From an uncultured Bacillaceae bacterium (lineage in GTDB: Bacteria > Bacillota > Bacilli > Bacillales > Bacillaceae_L), in contig CANMHG010000017.1 of NCBI GenBank assembly GCA_947497585.1, positions 1 to 42,355 of the forward strand: a stretch of DNA of 42,355 bases, written 5' to 3'. The notes below the pieces were generated by a model. The model was not told the DNA's origin. It worked only from the letters and a program-made list of their open reading frames with translations, and did no database searches. Both the position numbers and the translations under genes were made by a program. Each line of letters starts with the position of its first letter. The stretch's first letter is position 1. Below are positions 7,732 to 16,812 of the stretch, in pieces.

Positions 7732-8253
7732 ATGTCGTCTTTCACTCATTTTAATGATCAAGGTCGTGCCAAAATGGTAGACATTACAGATAAAACGAGT
7801 ACCACTCGGACTGCAATTGCAAGGTCGAGTGTCCAAGTAAATAAAGAGATTTACGAAAAAATTACCCAAAATGCAATTAAAAAGGGTGATGTGCTAGCCG
7901 TTGCCCAAGTAGCGGGAATTATGGCTGCTAAAAAAACATCTGATATTATTCCAATGTGTCATCCACTTGCATTAAAAGGGGTAGATATTTCATTTGATTG
8001 GAAGAATGTAGATAAAGAGTATCATCTTCTTATACGTGTTGAAGTTAAGACAAAGGGAAGTACCGGTGTTGAGATGGAAGCTCTAACTGCTGCATCTGCA
8101 ACAGCCTTAACTGTATATGACATGTGTAAAGCAGTCGATAAAGGAATGATCATCGGTCCTACTTTCTTAATAGAAAAAACAGGTGGTAAAAACGGAGACT
8201 TTAAAAGAGATGAAAGCCTTTTAGATGGTTTGAATGTGGGGGATGAAAGTTGA
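7732..8253 (+). CDS. moaC: Cyclic pyranopterin monophosphate synthase
   Basis: Converts 3',8-cyclo-7,8-dihydro-GTP to cPMP in molybdenum cofactor synthesis. It has 173 aa. MCHPL is at 75-79, GVEMEALTAAS at 112-122, and TVYDMCKA at 127-134 contains the catalytic Asp130 and Lys133. The ATG at 7732 follows GGGAGGAG (7718-7725); the in-frame ATG at 7702 lacks such a site. No other moa gene is in the window; a lone moaC beside rex is normal Bacillus order. Its stop overlaps the rex start (TTGA), suggesting coupled translation. Confidence 0.94.
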   Translation: MSSFTHFNDQGRAKMVDITDKTSTTRTAIARSSVQVNKEIYEKITQNAIKKGDVLAVAQVAGIMAAKKTSDIIPMCHPLALKGVDISFDWKNVDKEYHLLIRVEVKTKGSTGVEMEALTAASATALTVYDMCKAVDKGMIIGPTFLIEKTGGKNGDFKRDESLLDGLNVGDES

Positions 8254-8888
8254 ATATAGATCAATCAAAAATACCACAAGCAACTGCTAAAAGATTACCG
8301 TTATATTATAGATTTTTAAAGAACCTACACTCCTCAGGAAAGTTAAGAGTTTCCTCTGCAGAACTGAGTGAGGCAGTAAAAGTGGATTCAGCAACAATTC
8401 GCCGAGACTTTTCCTATTTTGGAGCGTTGGGAAAAAAAGGGTATGGATACAATGTGAATTATCTGTTATCCTTTTTCAGAAAAACATTAGATCAAGATGA
8501 ATTAACTGCAGTAACATTAATTGGCGTAGGTAATTTAGGAACTGCATTTTTACACTATAACTTCTCTAAAAACAATAATACTAAAATAGAATTGGCTTTT
8601 GATGTAGATCAATCAAAAATCGGAACAGAAGTTGGTGGCGTATCAGTCTATCATTTAGATGAATTAGAAGAGCGTTTACCTGAAGATGTAACGGTTGCTA
8701 TATTAACTGTACCTGTTGGGGCAGCCCAACCGATTACAGACCGCTTAATACAAAAAGGGATAAAGGGAATATTGAACTTTACCCCTGCTCGAATAAATGT
8801 TCCTGAACATATTAGGGTACATCATATTGATTTAGCAGTAGAATTACAGTCACTCGTATACTTCTTAAAACATTATCCAAGTGAATAA
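8250..8888 (+). CDS. rex: Redox-sensing transcriptional repressor Rex
   Basis: DNA-binding repressor that senses the NADH/NAD+ ratio and controls fermentation and respiration genes. The 212 aa hold an N-terminal winged helix (about 1-80, with ATIRRDFSYFGALGKKGYGY at 48-67) and a Rossmann domain starting at GVGNLG (92-97). The C-terminal helix VELQSLVYFLKH inserts into the dimer partner in known structures. The start is TTG at 8250, overlapping the moaC stop, with GGGGGA upstream. It is followed by tatA. A possible operator lies at 7656-7673. Confidence 0.95.
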   Translation: MNIDQSKIPQATAKRLPLYYRFLKNLHSSGKLRVSSAELSEAVKVDSATIRRDFSYFGALGKKGYGYNVNYLLSFFRKTLDQDELTAVTLIGVGNLGTAFLHYNFSKNNNTKIELAFDVDQSKIGTEVGGVSVYHLDELEERLPEDVTVAILTVPVGAAQPITDRLIQKGIKGILNFTPARINVPEHIRVHHIDLAVELQSLVYFLKHYPSE

Positions 8889-8918
8889 ATAATAATCCCT
8901 TTAAAGGAGGTGAAGGAT

Positions 8919-9104
8919 ATGCCGAATATTGGAATTGGAAGCCTTCTACTAATCGTGTTTGTAGCACTATTAATTTTTGGACCTAGAAAATTACCTGAGC
9001 TTGGAAAAGCAGCGGGTAATACACTTCGTGAATTTAAGAATGCAACAAAAGGTTTAGCTGATGATGAAGACGAGGACAAAAAGAAAAATGAAGAACTAAA
9101 ATAA
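8919..9104 (+). CDS. tatA: Twin-arginine translocase subunit TatA
   Basis: Single-span membrane protein that forms the conducting part of the Tat pathway for folded proteins. From the ATG at 8919 it is 61 aa, with a strong AAAGGAGGTGA site at 8904-8913; the upstream in-frame GTG at 8910 falls inside that site. The membrane segment is at about 4-21, the FGPRKLPELGK hinge follows, then an amphipathic helix (LREFKNATKGL) and an acidic-basic tail. It resembles TatAy of B. subtilis and is paired with tatC. Confidence 0.93.
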   Translation: MPNIGIGSLLLIVFVALLIFGPRKLPELGKAAGNTLREFKNATKGLADDEDEDKKKNEELK

Positions 9105-9147
9105 CTTTTGATTTAAAATGCTTTAGTTGTGGTTAGGATGATTCATT

Positions 9148-9897
9148 ATGACAGAAAAAGAAATGTCCGTATACGACCATATAGGCGAGCTTCGAAAACG
9201 ACTGATTTATATAGTCGTTTTCTTTTTCCTGGCTATGGTTGGTGGCTTTTTCTTAGCAGAACCAATAATTGTATATTTACAACAAGCAGACGAAGCTAAG
9301 GAATTAACGATGAACTCGTTTCGCCCAGCGGACCCAATTAAAATATATATGCAATTTGCTTTTATAATAGCATTTGTAATTACCTCACCCATTATCTTAT
9401 ATCAATTATGGGCATTTATAAGTCCTGGTCTTTACGAAAAAGAACGTAAAGTAACATTAAGTTATATCCCTATTTCTGTATTTCTATTTTTATTGGGTAT
9501 TTCTTTCTCTTACTTTATTCTTTTCCCGTTCGTTTTTGATTTTATGGGGAGACTTGCTGCTCGGTTAGACATAAATCAAGTGATTGGAATTAATGAGTAC
9601 TTTCAGTTTCTTTTTCAACTAACTCTTCCATTTGGCTTACTTTTTCAAATGCCAGTTGTTATTATGTTCTTAACTAGGCTTGGAATTGTAACTCCGATGT
9701 TTTTGGTGAAAGTACGAAAGTATGCTTACTTTGTCCTGTTGGTCATTGGTGCGTTTATAACTCCACCTGAACTGTTGTCACATATGATGGTGACTCTTCC
9801 GTTGTTTGGACTATATGAAATCAGCATTCTTGTCTCTAAAGGTGCATACCGGAAGGCAAAAAAAGCAGAGATGCTCTATCAAAATGAACAAGAATAA
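9148..9897 (+). CDS. tatC: Twin-arginine translocase subunit TatC
   Basis: Multi-spanning receptor for twin-arginine signal peptides; with TatA it makes a minimal two-component Tat system. It has 249 aa with about six membrane spans. The N-terminal HIGELRKRL (11-19) is the family signature, and a conserved FFLAEPIIVYL stretch and FISPGLYEKER loop follow. ATG start with AGGATG upstream. In B. subtilis the TatAy-TatCy pair at this position exports few proteins; substrates here cannot be read from the sequence. Confidence 0.95.
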   Translation: MTEKEMSVYDHIGELRKRLIYIVVFFFLAMVGGFFLAEPIIVYLQQADEAKELTMNSFRPADPIKIYMQFAFIIAFVITSPIILYQLWAFISPGLYEKERKVTLSYIPISVFLFLLGISFSYFILFPFVFDFMGRLAARLDINQVIGINEYFQFLFQLTLPFGLLFQMPVVIMFLTRLGIVTPMFLVKVRKYAYFVLLVIGAFITPPELLSHMMVTLPLFGLYEISILVSKGAYRKAKKAEMLYQNEQE

Positions 9898-9929
9898 ACC
9901 TCCCGATGTGGGAGGTTTATTTATTTTTA
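9896..9929. terminator. Bidirectional terminator between tatC and ydiK
   Basis: A perfect 9-bp stem AAACCTCCC (9896-9904) with GGGAGGTTT (9910-9918) is followed by ATTTATTTTT. It overlaps both the tatC stop and the end of the convergent minus-strand gene. Confidence 0.9.
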
Positions 9930-10120
9930 AGCTTTTTGATTTTATTATTTAAGGAAAACATTCGAATAGCTACACCAAAGTCAAAAGTTGCTACAGCGAT
10001 TAAAAGAATGGTTCCAAAATTCCAGATTGTATCTTCAACACTTTCTACGGCTAAGTATGTGAATAGTACTCCCATTAGTGTATACATAATTCCCATGAAA
10101 AAGGGTGATGTTCGACGCAT
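9917..10120 (-). CDS. ydiK: Small membrane protein, YdiK/DUF4305 type
   Basis: A 67-aa protein with two predicted membrane helices (about 7-26 and 32-54) and a basic C-terminal tail (NNKIKKLKNK). Function unknown. The ATG is preceded by GGAGG on the minus strand. Position next to tatC and ydiL, plus size, match B. subtilis YdiK. It is probably co-transcribed after ydiL. A plus-strand frame over the same bases is rejected as a shadow. Confidence 0.8.
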   Translation of the reverse strand: MRRTSPFFMGIMYTLMGVLFTYLAVESVEDTIWNFGTILLIAVATFDFGVAIRMFSLNNKIKKLKNK

Positions 10121-10150
10121 TGTATGTCCTCCAGTGAAATTCCGTTAACC

Positions 10151-10885
10151 TTATAATAAGAAAGATATGAAAGATTGCATTTTCTCGGCTTCTTTCATAA
10201 TCCTTTCAATATCCTCTGCAAAAATAGTTTGCACGACTACGACAAGTGTATTCATAGCTACATGAGCGAATATAGGTACAAGCAAACGCCCTGTCTTTAC
10301 ATAAAGAAATGCAAAGGTAAAGCCCATAGCGGAATATAATAACAAGTGCTCTGGTTCCATATGAACAAGTGCGAAGATAACTGAACTTAGGAAAGCAGAG
10401 ATCCAGAAGTTGAATTTTCGATAAAACGATCCAAAGATAATTTTTCTAAAGATAATCTCTTCAAGTATAGGTCCGATAATAGAAGTGACGATAATCAGTA
10501 ATGGTGTAGTCTGTATCAGTCTGATAATTTGTTGCGTGTTCTCTGAGCCAGGTTCAATACCAAGAAGGTTTATTTCTATACTTGCAGCAATACCTTGTGC
10601 AAACATGGCTAAAAATACCCCACCAACAGCCCATCCTACCGCACTCACCCCTGAAGAACGCTGATCAGATAAATGTCTGTCTTTTATATCTTGTCGTAAA
10701 ATATATAAAATAATTAGAAAAGCTGCAAAGAAGCTAACAATTAGCCAATATGTAGACGAGAGAGTGAAGGAACTATCATAATCTTCTCCACCAAACCCAA
10801 AGTATAATAAAATCGGAATTCCGATAATCCCAGAAAGTTGCATTAATATATAAGTCAAAATGACATACCAATAACGTTTTTCCAA
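10151..10885 (-). CDS. ydiL: CPBP family intramembrane metalloprotease (YdiL-like)
   Basis: A 244-aa membrane protein of the CAAX-protease/bacteriocin-processing (Abi) family. The catalytic set is intact: EEIIFR at 142-147, FALVH at 171-175 and HVAMN at 208-212, within about six to seven membrane spans. The start is TTG at 10885 with AAAGGAG upstream on the minus strand; no better start is in frame. The gene lies just ahead of ydiK, 30 bp away. The natural substrate is unknown, and no bacteriocin genes are nearby. Confidence 0.88.
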   Translation of the reverse strand: MEKRYWYVILTYILMQLSGIIGIPILLYFGFGGEDYDSSFTLSSTYWLIVSFFAAFLIILYILRQDIKDRHLSDQRSSGVSAVGWAVGGVFLAMFAQGIAASIEINLLGIEPGSENTQQIIRLIQTTPLLIIVTSIIGPILEEIIFRKIIFGSFYRKFNFWISAFLSSVIFALVHMEPEHLLLYSAMGFTFAFLYVKTGRLLVPIFAHVAMNTLVVVVQTIFAEDIERIMKEAEKMQSFISFLL

Positions 10886-11112
10886 ATGTGAGGTCTCCTT
10901 TTTAGTTACTTATGAATTAAAAATACAATAGTATTTTACCATATAATACTCTGCTTCTCTTACTATTATGATTTTAGTCTCAGTAGAGAGGGTAGATAAA
11001 AGAAAAATAAGAGATTTTTTTAACTTATCTAGTTTAGAATTTTGTTGGTGTGACATAATCTAGAAGGGTGTGGAAATTTTTGCTGAGTATTAAAATTTTT
11101 TTACCTAAATAC

Positions 11113-11178
11113 TTGCAAAAAAAATAGAGATTATTTAATATAATAATTGTGTTAGCACTCAAGGATAGTGAGTGCTAA
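11113..11178 (+). promoter_or_regulatory. groESL promoter with CIRCE (HrcA) operator
   Basis: TTGCAA (11113-11118) with TAATAT at 17 bp, or a perfect TATAAT at 11139-11144, gives the promoter. CIRCE follows directly: TTAGCACTC (11152-11160), 9 bp, GAGTGCTAA (11170-11178), a perfect inverted repeat. HrcA binding here represses groESL until heat stress. hrcA itself is not in the window. Confidence 0.95.
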
Positions 11179-11227
11179 TAAAAAACAAAACAAAAAATTA
11201 AAAGATTATTTGAGGAGGTTGTTTCAC

Positions 11228-11512
11228 TTGTTAAAGCCATTAGGTGATCGTGTTGTAATTGAACTTGTACAATCTGAAGAAAAAACAGCAAGTGGTATTG
11301 TGTTACCAGATTCTGCTAAGGAAAAGCCACAAGAAGGCAAGGTTATTGCTGTTGGAACAGGTCGTGTATTAGAAAATGGTGAGCGCGTGGCTCTTGAGGT
11401 TTCTGTAGACGATCGCATTATCTTCTCAAAATATGCTGGTACTGAAGTAAAATACGAAGGTGCTGAATACTTAATTTTACGTGAAAGTGACATTTTAGCT
11501 ATTCTTGGCTAA
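11228..11512 (+). CDS. groES: Co-chaperonin GroES
   Basis: Heptameric lid of the GroEL folding chamber. It has 94 aa, the family length, beginning MLKPLGDRVVI. The mobile-loop region EEKTASGIVLPDSAKEKP is intact and the end is YLILRESDILAILG. The start is TTG at 11228 with GAGGAGG at 11212-11218; the frame runs back to 11168, but that start would lie in CIRCE. Control is by CIRCE upstream. groEL follows 51 bp later. Confidence 0.96.
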   Translation: MLKPLGDRVVIELVQSEEKTASGIVLPDSAKEKPQEGKVIAVGTGRVLENGERVALEVSVDDRIIFSKYAGTEVKYEGAEYLILRESDILAILG

Positions 11513-11563
11513 TCGATATCATAATTTAAAAAAACTTAGAAAAATTTGAGGAGGGTACATACA

Positions 11564-13195
11564 ATGGCTAAAGAAATTAAATTTAGTGAAGACGCTCGTC
11601 GCTCTATGCTTCGTGGTGTAGATGCACTTGCTAATGCTGTTAAAGTAACATTAGGACCAAAAGGACGTAACGTGGTTCTTGAGAAAAAATACGGTTCTCC
11701 ACTTATCACTAATGACGGAGTAACAATCGCAAAAGAAATCGAGTTAGAAGATGCATTTGAAAACATGGGTGCTAAATTAGTAGCTGAAGTTGCTAGCAAA
11801 ACAAATGAAATTGCTGGTGATGGTACAACAACGGCTACAGTTCTTGCTCAAGCAATGATCCGTGAAGGACTTAAAAACGTAACTGCTGGTGCTAACCCAA
11901 TGGGTATCCGTAAAGGGATTGAAAAAGCAACTGCTGTTGCTGTTCAAGAATTACAAGCAATTTCTAAACCTATTGAAGGCAAAGAATCTATCGCTCAAGT
12001 AGCAGCTATTTCTTCTGCTGACGAAGAAGTAGGTCAACTAATTGCTGAAGCTATGGAGCGCGTTGGTAACGATGGAGTTATCACAATTGAAGAATCTAAA
12101 GGATTCTCAACTGAGCTTGAAGTAGTAGAAGGTATGCAATTTGACCGTGGATATGCTTCTCCATACATGGTAACTGATTCTGATAAAATGGAAGCTGTTT
12201 TAGACAACCCATATATCTTAATTACTGACAAGAAGATTGCAAGCATTCAAGAAATCTTACCAGTTCTTGAGCAAGTTGTTCAACAAGGTAAGCCACTATT
12301 ATTAGTAGCTGAAGATGTTGAAGGTGAAGCTCTAGCAACTCTAGTAGTGAACAAACTTCGTGGAACATTCAATGCAGTTGCTGTAAAAGCTCCTGGATTT
12401 GGTGACCGTCGTAAAGCAATGCTAGAAGATATCGCTACTTTAACTGGTGCTGAAGTTATTACTGAAGATTTAGGTTTAGACCTTAAATCTGCAAACATCA
12501 CTCAATTAGGTCGCGCTTCTAAAATCGTTGTAACAAAAGAAAATACAACAATCGTTGAGGGTGCAGGAGACTCTGCTAAAATCGCAGCTCGTGTTAACCA
12601 AATTCGTGTTCAATTAGAAGAAACTACTTCTGAATTTGACAAAGAAAAATTACAAGAGCGTCTTGCTAAATTAGCAGGTGGTGTTGCTGTAATTAAAGTT
12701 GGTGCTGCAACTGAAACTGAATTAAAAGAGCGCAAACTTCGTATTGAAGATGCTCTAAACTCTACTCGTGCTGCAGTAGAAGAAGGTATCGTTTCTGGTG
12801 GTGGTACTGCTTTAGTGAACGTATACAACAAAGTTTCTGCAATCACTGCTGAAGGTGACGAGCAAACGGGTATCAATATCGTTCTACGTGCACTAGAAGA
12901 GCCAGTACGTCAAATCGCACACAATGCTGGTCTTGAAGGATCTGTAGTTGTTGAGCGTCTAAAACATGAAGAAATCGGTGTTGGTTTCAACGCTGCAACT
13001 GGTAAATGGGTAAACATGATCGAAGCGGGTATCGTTGACCCAACTAAAGTTACTCGTTCAGCACTACAAAACGCTGCATCTGTTTCAGCTATGTTCTTAA
13101 CTACTGAGGCAGTAGTAGCTGATCTTCCAGAAGAAAAAGGTTCTGCTATGATGCCAGGTATGGACGGCATGGGCGGAATGGGCGGCATGATGTAA
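11564..13195 (+). CDS. groEL: Chaperonin GroEL
   Basis: ATP-driven 14-mer folding chamber. It has 543 aa from the ATG at 11564, with GAGGAGGG at 11548-11555; the frame opens earlier at 11546 without support. It begins MAKEIKFSEDARR, has the nucleotide loop GDGTTT at 85-90 and ends in a Met-Gly-rich tail (MDGMGGMGGMM), all typical. Codon use is strongly biased toward preferred codons, as expected of a very highly expressed gene. Co-transcribed with groES. Confidence 0.97.
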   Translation: MAKEIKFSEDARRSMLRGVDALANAVKVTLGPKGRNVVLEKKYGSPLITNDGVTIAKEIELEDAFENMGAKLVAEVASKTNEIAGDGTTTATVLAQAMIREGLKNVTAGANPMGIRKGIEKATAVAVQELQAISKPIEGKESIAQVAAISSADEEVGQLIAEAMERVGNDGVITIEESKGFSTELEVVEGMQFDRGYASPYMVTDSDKMEAVLDNPYILITDKKIASIQEILPVLEQVVQQGKPLLLVAEDVEGEALATLVVNKLRGTFNAVAVKAPGFGDRRKAMLEDIATLTGAEVITEDLGLDLKSANITQLGRASKIVVTKENTTIVEGAGDSAKIAARVNQIRVQLEETTSEFDKEKLQERLAKLAGGVAVIKVGAATETELKERKLRIEDALNSTRAAVEEGIVSGGGTALVNVYNKVSAITAEGDEQTGINIVLRALEEPVRQIAHNAGLEGSVVVERLKHEEIGVGFNAATGKWVNMIEAGIVDPTKVTRSALQNAASVSAMFLTTEAVVADLPEEKGSAMMPGMDGMGGMGGMM

Positions 13196-13279
13196 TCTAA
13201 CCACTCTCTTTTGAGAAACGGTTAATTGCATTTTTCGACCAAACAGAGACTAGTCATGTAAATGATTTTTTTCTAAAGT

Positions 13280-13315
13280 AAAGACTACTTCCTAATAAGG
13301 AGGTAGTCTTTTTAT
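13280..13315 (+). terminator. groESL terminator
   Basis: Stem 13280-13293 (AAAGACTACTTCCT) pairs with 13298-13311 (AGGAGGTAGTCTTT) around an AATA loop, then T. The 3' arm contains AAGGAGGT, which by chance or design could serve as a ribosome site for a 49-codon frame at 13314-13463. Otherwise the 13316-13543 gap shows nothing I recognise. Confidence 0.85.
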
Positions 13316-13543
13316 GTTGTTAAGGTTTCCCTTTCAAGATACTTTGGATGACAGGCTTTTCAAGAACACAACCAAAATAAACATTAGAAATGATCAGACG
13401 TTTTTAGTTGAGTTAATAAACTATTGCTTTGACAAGGAAACAATTCACATATTTGCTTTCTAACTATTTGTGAGGCAAGATTATTGGATAATAGAGCACC
13501 AAAATTGATAACAATTAATAATATAAAAATGAAGGAGAATTAC

Positions 13544-14122
13544 ATGGCCTGGAGCAAAGTAAAGCAAAATCTAGAAAGTTTTCTTTGTCCTGCATTATAT
13601 GGAAGGGTAGAATACCGTGCAACAAGCTATCGTTATTTACCTGATAAAGCAGGGACTTGTTATATTACAGTAGATAAAAAGAATGTATTGACTATGAGTG
13701 ATAGTACTACCTTAATCAAATGGTATCAGTCGGAGCTAGAAATTAAGAATGATTCAGATATCCAAATTCCTATCAAAAATGAGGAAATTGAAGCGGTAAG
13801 AAAAGAAATGAACGGGAACGTTCCTGAGGATCGACTACAAGTAATTGCAAGGAATAGAAAATTATCAGAGTATGCGAAGGAGCTTTTATCAGCGCAGTCA
13901 TCATTAAGTAAATCAAATTTTATCGTTGTAGCTAACAAGTTTTTATCCACTTCTATAGAAGAAAGCATAGAGAGCAAGGATATTCTATTGAATATTTTAG
14001 CTTTGGTGGACAGACGGGTTGGGAAAAAGCGATTGTTAAACATGACCGAGAAGATGAAGTTAAAGCATCCAATTGTGCAATATTTTTATGAACTAAGGCT
14101 TAGTACGTATAATCATAAATAA
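13544..14122 (+). CDS. Conserved protein of unknown function (SF0329-like)
   Basis: A 192-aa soluble protein. The N-terminal segment (MAWSKVKQNLESFLCPAL, then GRVEYRATSYRYLPDKAG up to residue 36) is what I recall from a Firmicute family named SF0329; no function is known to me. No membrane segments, signal peptide or catalytic motif are evident, and the second half is helical and charged. The ATG at 13544 has AAGGAG seven bases before it; the upstream TTG at 13484 is rejected. It is a single gene with its own terminator, between groEL and the tricarboxylate block. Confidence 0.75.
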   Translation: MAWSKVKQNLESFLCPALYGRVEYRATSYRYLPDKAGTCYITVDKKNVLTMSDSTTLIKWYQSELEIKNDSDIQIPIKNEEIEAVRKEMNGNVPEDRLQVIARNRKLSEYAKELLSAQSSLSKSNFIVVANKFLSTSIEESIESKDILLNILALVDRRVGKKRLLNMTEKMKLKHPIVQYFYELRLSTYNHK

Positions 14123-14232
14123 CGCATCACCTAAAAAATCCAAATCCTATCATTTTGCTAACGCAATCCAGAGAAGAACGTTTAATTCTCGTCAACTTAA
14201 AAATTTTGGGTTATTGAGTAAAAAACATTATT

Positions 14233-14276
14233 AGAGGTTTCTCATTAGTTGACTAACTTTGAGAAACCTCTTTTTG
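14233..14276 (+). terminator. Terminator after the unknown gene
   Basis: AGAGGTTTCTCA (14233-14244) pairs with TGAGAAACCTCT (14260-14271); an inner TTAGT/ACTAA stem extends it, and TTTTGC follows. The rest of the 14123-14473 gap is AT-rich with no gene; a TATACT at 14447 could be part of the kinase promoter, but no convincing -35 is present. Confidence 0.9.
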
Positions 14277-14473
14277 CTATTTTTCTTGATTTCCTCTTCT
14301 AATTCTTTGAACATTCCTCTTAATTAAGTTGAATTCTACTTAAAATGTGATAAATTAATAAACAACTAAATTGAACATATAGGGAGTTTCTTTTTAGTAT
14401 AGTAAAAATCATTATTCTATTTGTGACGTTGGCTTTGACAAGCTACTATACTGATGAGAACTAGGTGATTCTA

Positions 14474-16069
14474 TTGATAAAAAAACTATTCAATCGTTCA
14501 TTACAGACAAAAATATTGATTTGGGTTATTGCTCTTATTCTATCAATTATTGTTTTTCTAAGTAGTATCTTTGCCTATTTGGATTCAGAGATTATTATGG
14601 ACAACTCAAGGAAGATTGGGTTGCAAACAGCAAAGACGATTTCGTTTATGCCATCTGTACTGGAGGCATTTGAGAATTCATATCCTACCCTCAACCTACA
14701 ACCAACGGCCTTGAGAATTCAAGATCAAGTAGATGCTAACTTTATCGTTATTGAAGACCGTAATGGAAGGATTCTCACACACCCTGATACCAATCAAATC
14801 GGGAAAGTAAATCCTATCATAGATAATTATAAAGCAATTGTCTTTGGGGGCTATTATACAATTCGTTCAGATGAGCATGTAGGAAATGCAATAGTCGGGA
14901 AAGCTCCAATTATTAATGAAAATAAGCAAATTATTGGTGTGGTTACTGTTGGATTTTTATATGAGGAGATTGTTTTTTCTATCGTTAAAAGGATTAAATT
15001 GATTCTTTACTTTGCACTTGGTGCGGTATTAATAGGCGGTATTGCAAGTATCGTCCTGGCAAGAAGCATTCGAAAAGATACTTTAGGGTTAGAACCGCGA
15101 CAAATTGCAGCTTTATATCGCGATCAAGATGCAATTCTCTCTTCTATTAATGAGGGGTTAATTGCCATCGATACGGCTAATAAAATCACGCTTATTAATC
15201 AAACAGCAAAAGTCCTCTTGGATATCACTGGAGATTATGTCAATAAGCCGATTCATTACGCCATACCTAACTTATCAGTCGTAAAATTAATTAAGAATAA
15301 ATGGACCAATTCAACCGTTGAAATGGTTGTGAATAACAAAGATCTAATCTTAAACATTGTCTCTATTAAAGAAGGAAACAAAGAGGTAGGAACAGTGATT
15401 ACCTTCCGAGATAAGACAGAAATGAAGAAAATGATTAATACATTATCTGAGGTGAAAAAATACTCTGAAGACCTTAGAGCACAAGCCCATGAGTTTACGA
15501 ATAAACTTTATGTTATATCCGGCCTCCTGCAGCTAGGTTATTCAGATGATGCCATTGAAATGATTCAAAATGAAATAGACGTTACTGAACACAACAATAG
15601 ACTTGTGTTTGAACAGATCAAAGACCCAAAAGTTCAAGGAATTATTTTAGGGAAACTAGGTAAGGCATCTGAGAAAAAGATTTCATTTGAAGTCGATGAA
15701 AATAGTTCACTGGAAATTCTTCCTGAACACATTGAAACAGGACAATTAACAACAATCATTGGTAATTTAATTGATAATGCTTTAGAAGAAGTGGGGAAAC
15801 AGATCGGTGAGAAGAAAGTTAGCTTCTTTGCCCTAGATTTGGGACAGGATATCATTTTTGAAGTAACTGATAATGGGGCAGGAATCCAGGAAGCAGATAT
15901 TGATCGTATCTTTAAAAAAGGTTTTTCCACGAAGCAAAAAGATGGCAGAGGATATGGGCTAGCGAATGTTAGTGAGACCATACAAGATTTAGGTGGAACC
16001 ATTGAAGTTGATAGTGGAGAGCATGGAACCACGTTTACTGTTTATATACCAAAACGTATAAGAGAATAG
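14474..16069 (+). CDS. Sensor histidine kinase, CitA/DcuS family
   Basis: Membrane sensor for di- or tricarboxylates that phosphorylates the regulator encoded next to it. Layout: membrane helix 13-35, extracytoplasmic PAS-like (Cache) domain about 36-172, second helix 175-197, cytoplasmic PAS about 212-315 opening with the family string LEPRQIAALYRDQDAIL, H-box with H339 (AQAHEFTNKL), and ATPase domain with NLIDNALEEV 431-440, DNGAGI 466-471 and GRGYGL 491-496. The start is uncertain: TTG 14474 has AGGTGA five bases upstream (531 aa), while GTG 14465 is also in frame. The ligand is inferred from the transporter genes downstream. Confidence 0.9.
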   Translation: MIKKLFNRSLQTKILIWVIALILSIIVFLSSIFAYLDSEIIMDNSRKIGLQTAKTISFMPSVLEAFENSYPTLNLQPTALRIQDQVDANFIVIEDRNGRILTHPDTNQIGKVNPIIDNYKAIVFGGYYTIRSDEHVGNAIVGKAPIINENKQIIGVVTVGFLYEEIVFSIVKRIKLILYFALGAVLIGGIASIVLARSIRKDTLGLEPRQIAALYRDQDAILSSINEGLIAIDTANKITLINQTAKVLLDITGDYVNKPIHYAIPNLSVVKLIKNKWTNSTVEMVVNNKDLILNIVSIKEGNKEVGTVITFRDKTEMKKMINTLSEVKKYSEDLRAQAHEFTNKLYVISGLLQLGYSDDAIEMIQNEIDVTEHNNRLVFEQIKDPKVQGIILGKLGKASEKKISFEVDENSSLEILPEHIETGQLTTIIGNLIDNALEEVGKQIGEKKVSFFALDLGQDIIFEVTDNGAGIQEADIDRIFKKGFSTKQKDGRGYGLANVSETIQDLGGTIEVDSGEHGTTFTVYIPKRIRE

Positions 16070-16082
16070 GAGATTTAGAAAC

Positions 16083-16760
16083 ATGTTAAATGTATTAATT
16101 GTAGAAGATGATTTTCGTATTGCAGATATCCATGAAAAATTTTTAAAAGAAATAGAGGACGTTAACATCGTTGGTAAGGCTCTTAGGGCGAGTGATGCAT
16201 TGGAAATCATTGCAGAGAAACCTGTCGATTTAGTCCTTTTAGATATTTATATTCCAGATAAACTAGGTACAGATTTAATCCAGGAAATTAAGACAAGGCA
16301 ATCGGATATAGATTTTATTGTGATTACAGCAGCAAATAATATGGAGTTGTTTGATAAAAGTCTGAAATCAGGTGCATTTTATTATTTGCTGAAGCCTGTT
16401 TCTATTGAAAAGTTTACCGATGTCATTGAGAGCTATAAAAAAAGAAAAAAATCATTAGATTCAATGGAATATGTTGATCAAACCTTTATAGATAATCTTA
16501 TAGGAAATAAATCAATTGACCGAGAGACTTCTAGTGATTTACCAAAAGGTGTTAATCTCTTAACCTTAAATAAAGTAATTGAATTTATAGAAGAACTGCC
16601 GAACGGAATAACAGCAGAGGATATGGGAGTGAAATTAGGAGCTTCAAGAACGACAGCAAGACGTTATTTGGAGTACTTGGTGTCGATTGGAAAGGTTAAA
16701 GCAGAACTAGAATATGGAATCGTTGGACGACCAGAAAGGATGTATTTTTCCAGAAAGTAA
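16083..16760 (+). CDS. Response regulator, CitB/DcuR/DctR family
   Basis: A 225-aa transcription activator partnered with the kinase 13 bp upstream. The receiver domain has the acidic pocket E8-D9-D10, phospho-acceptor D54 (VDLVLLDIYIPDK), T82 and K104. The C-terminal helix-turn-helix lies at about 176-198 (ITAEDMGVKLGASRTTARRY), of the CitT/DcuR kind. ATG start with AGGAG upstream. By context it switches on tctCBA; direct and inverted repeats at 16766-16787, between the two, are a likely binding site. Confidence 0.9.
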   Translation: MLNVLIVEDDFRIADIHEKFLKEIEDVNIVGKALRASDALEIIAEKPVDLVLLDIYIPDKLGTDLIQEIKTRQSDIDFIVITAANNMELFDKSLKSGAFYYLLKPVSIEKFTDVIESYKKRKKSLDSMEYVDQTFIDNLIGNKSIDRETSSDLPKGVNLLTLNKVIEFIEELPNGITAEDMGVKLGASRTTARRYLEYLVSIGKVKAELEYGIVGRPERMYFSRK

Positions 16761-16765
16761 TCTTT

Positions 16766-16787
16766 GAACAAAATGAACAAAATGTTC
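16766..16787. promoter_or_regulatory. Candidate operator: tandem GAACAAAAT plus inverted repeat
   Basis: Two abutting copies of GAACAAAAT (16766-16774 and 16775-16783) are followed by GTTC, so the second copy also forms GAACA-AAA-TGTTC (16775-16787). It lies 34 bp upstream of the likely -35 of tctC, a typical activator position. Binding by the adjacent response regulator is inferred. Confidence 0.5.
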
Positions 16788-16812
16788 TTATTATCTTTTA
16801 CTTTTTTAATTT

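Noticed and set aside
9906..10148. 80-aa plus-strand frame
   Set aside because: It is antisense to ydiK, which has a good ribosome site, membrane helices and conserved position.
14435..14452. TTGACA with TATACT before the kinase gene
   Set aside because: The two boxes are only 6 bp apart, so they cannot be one promoter.
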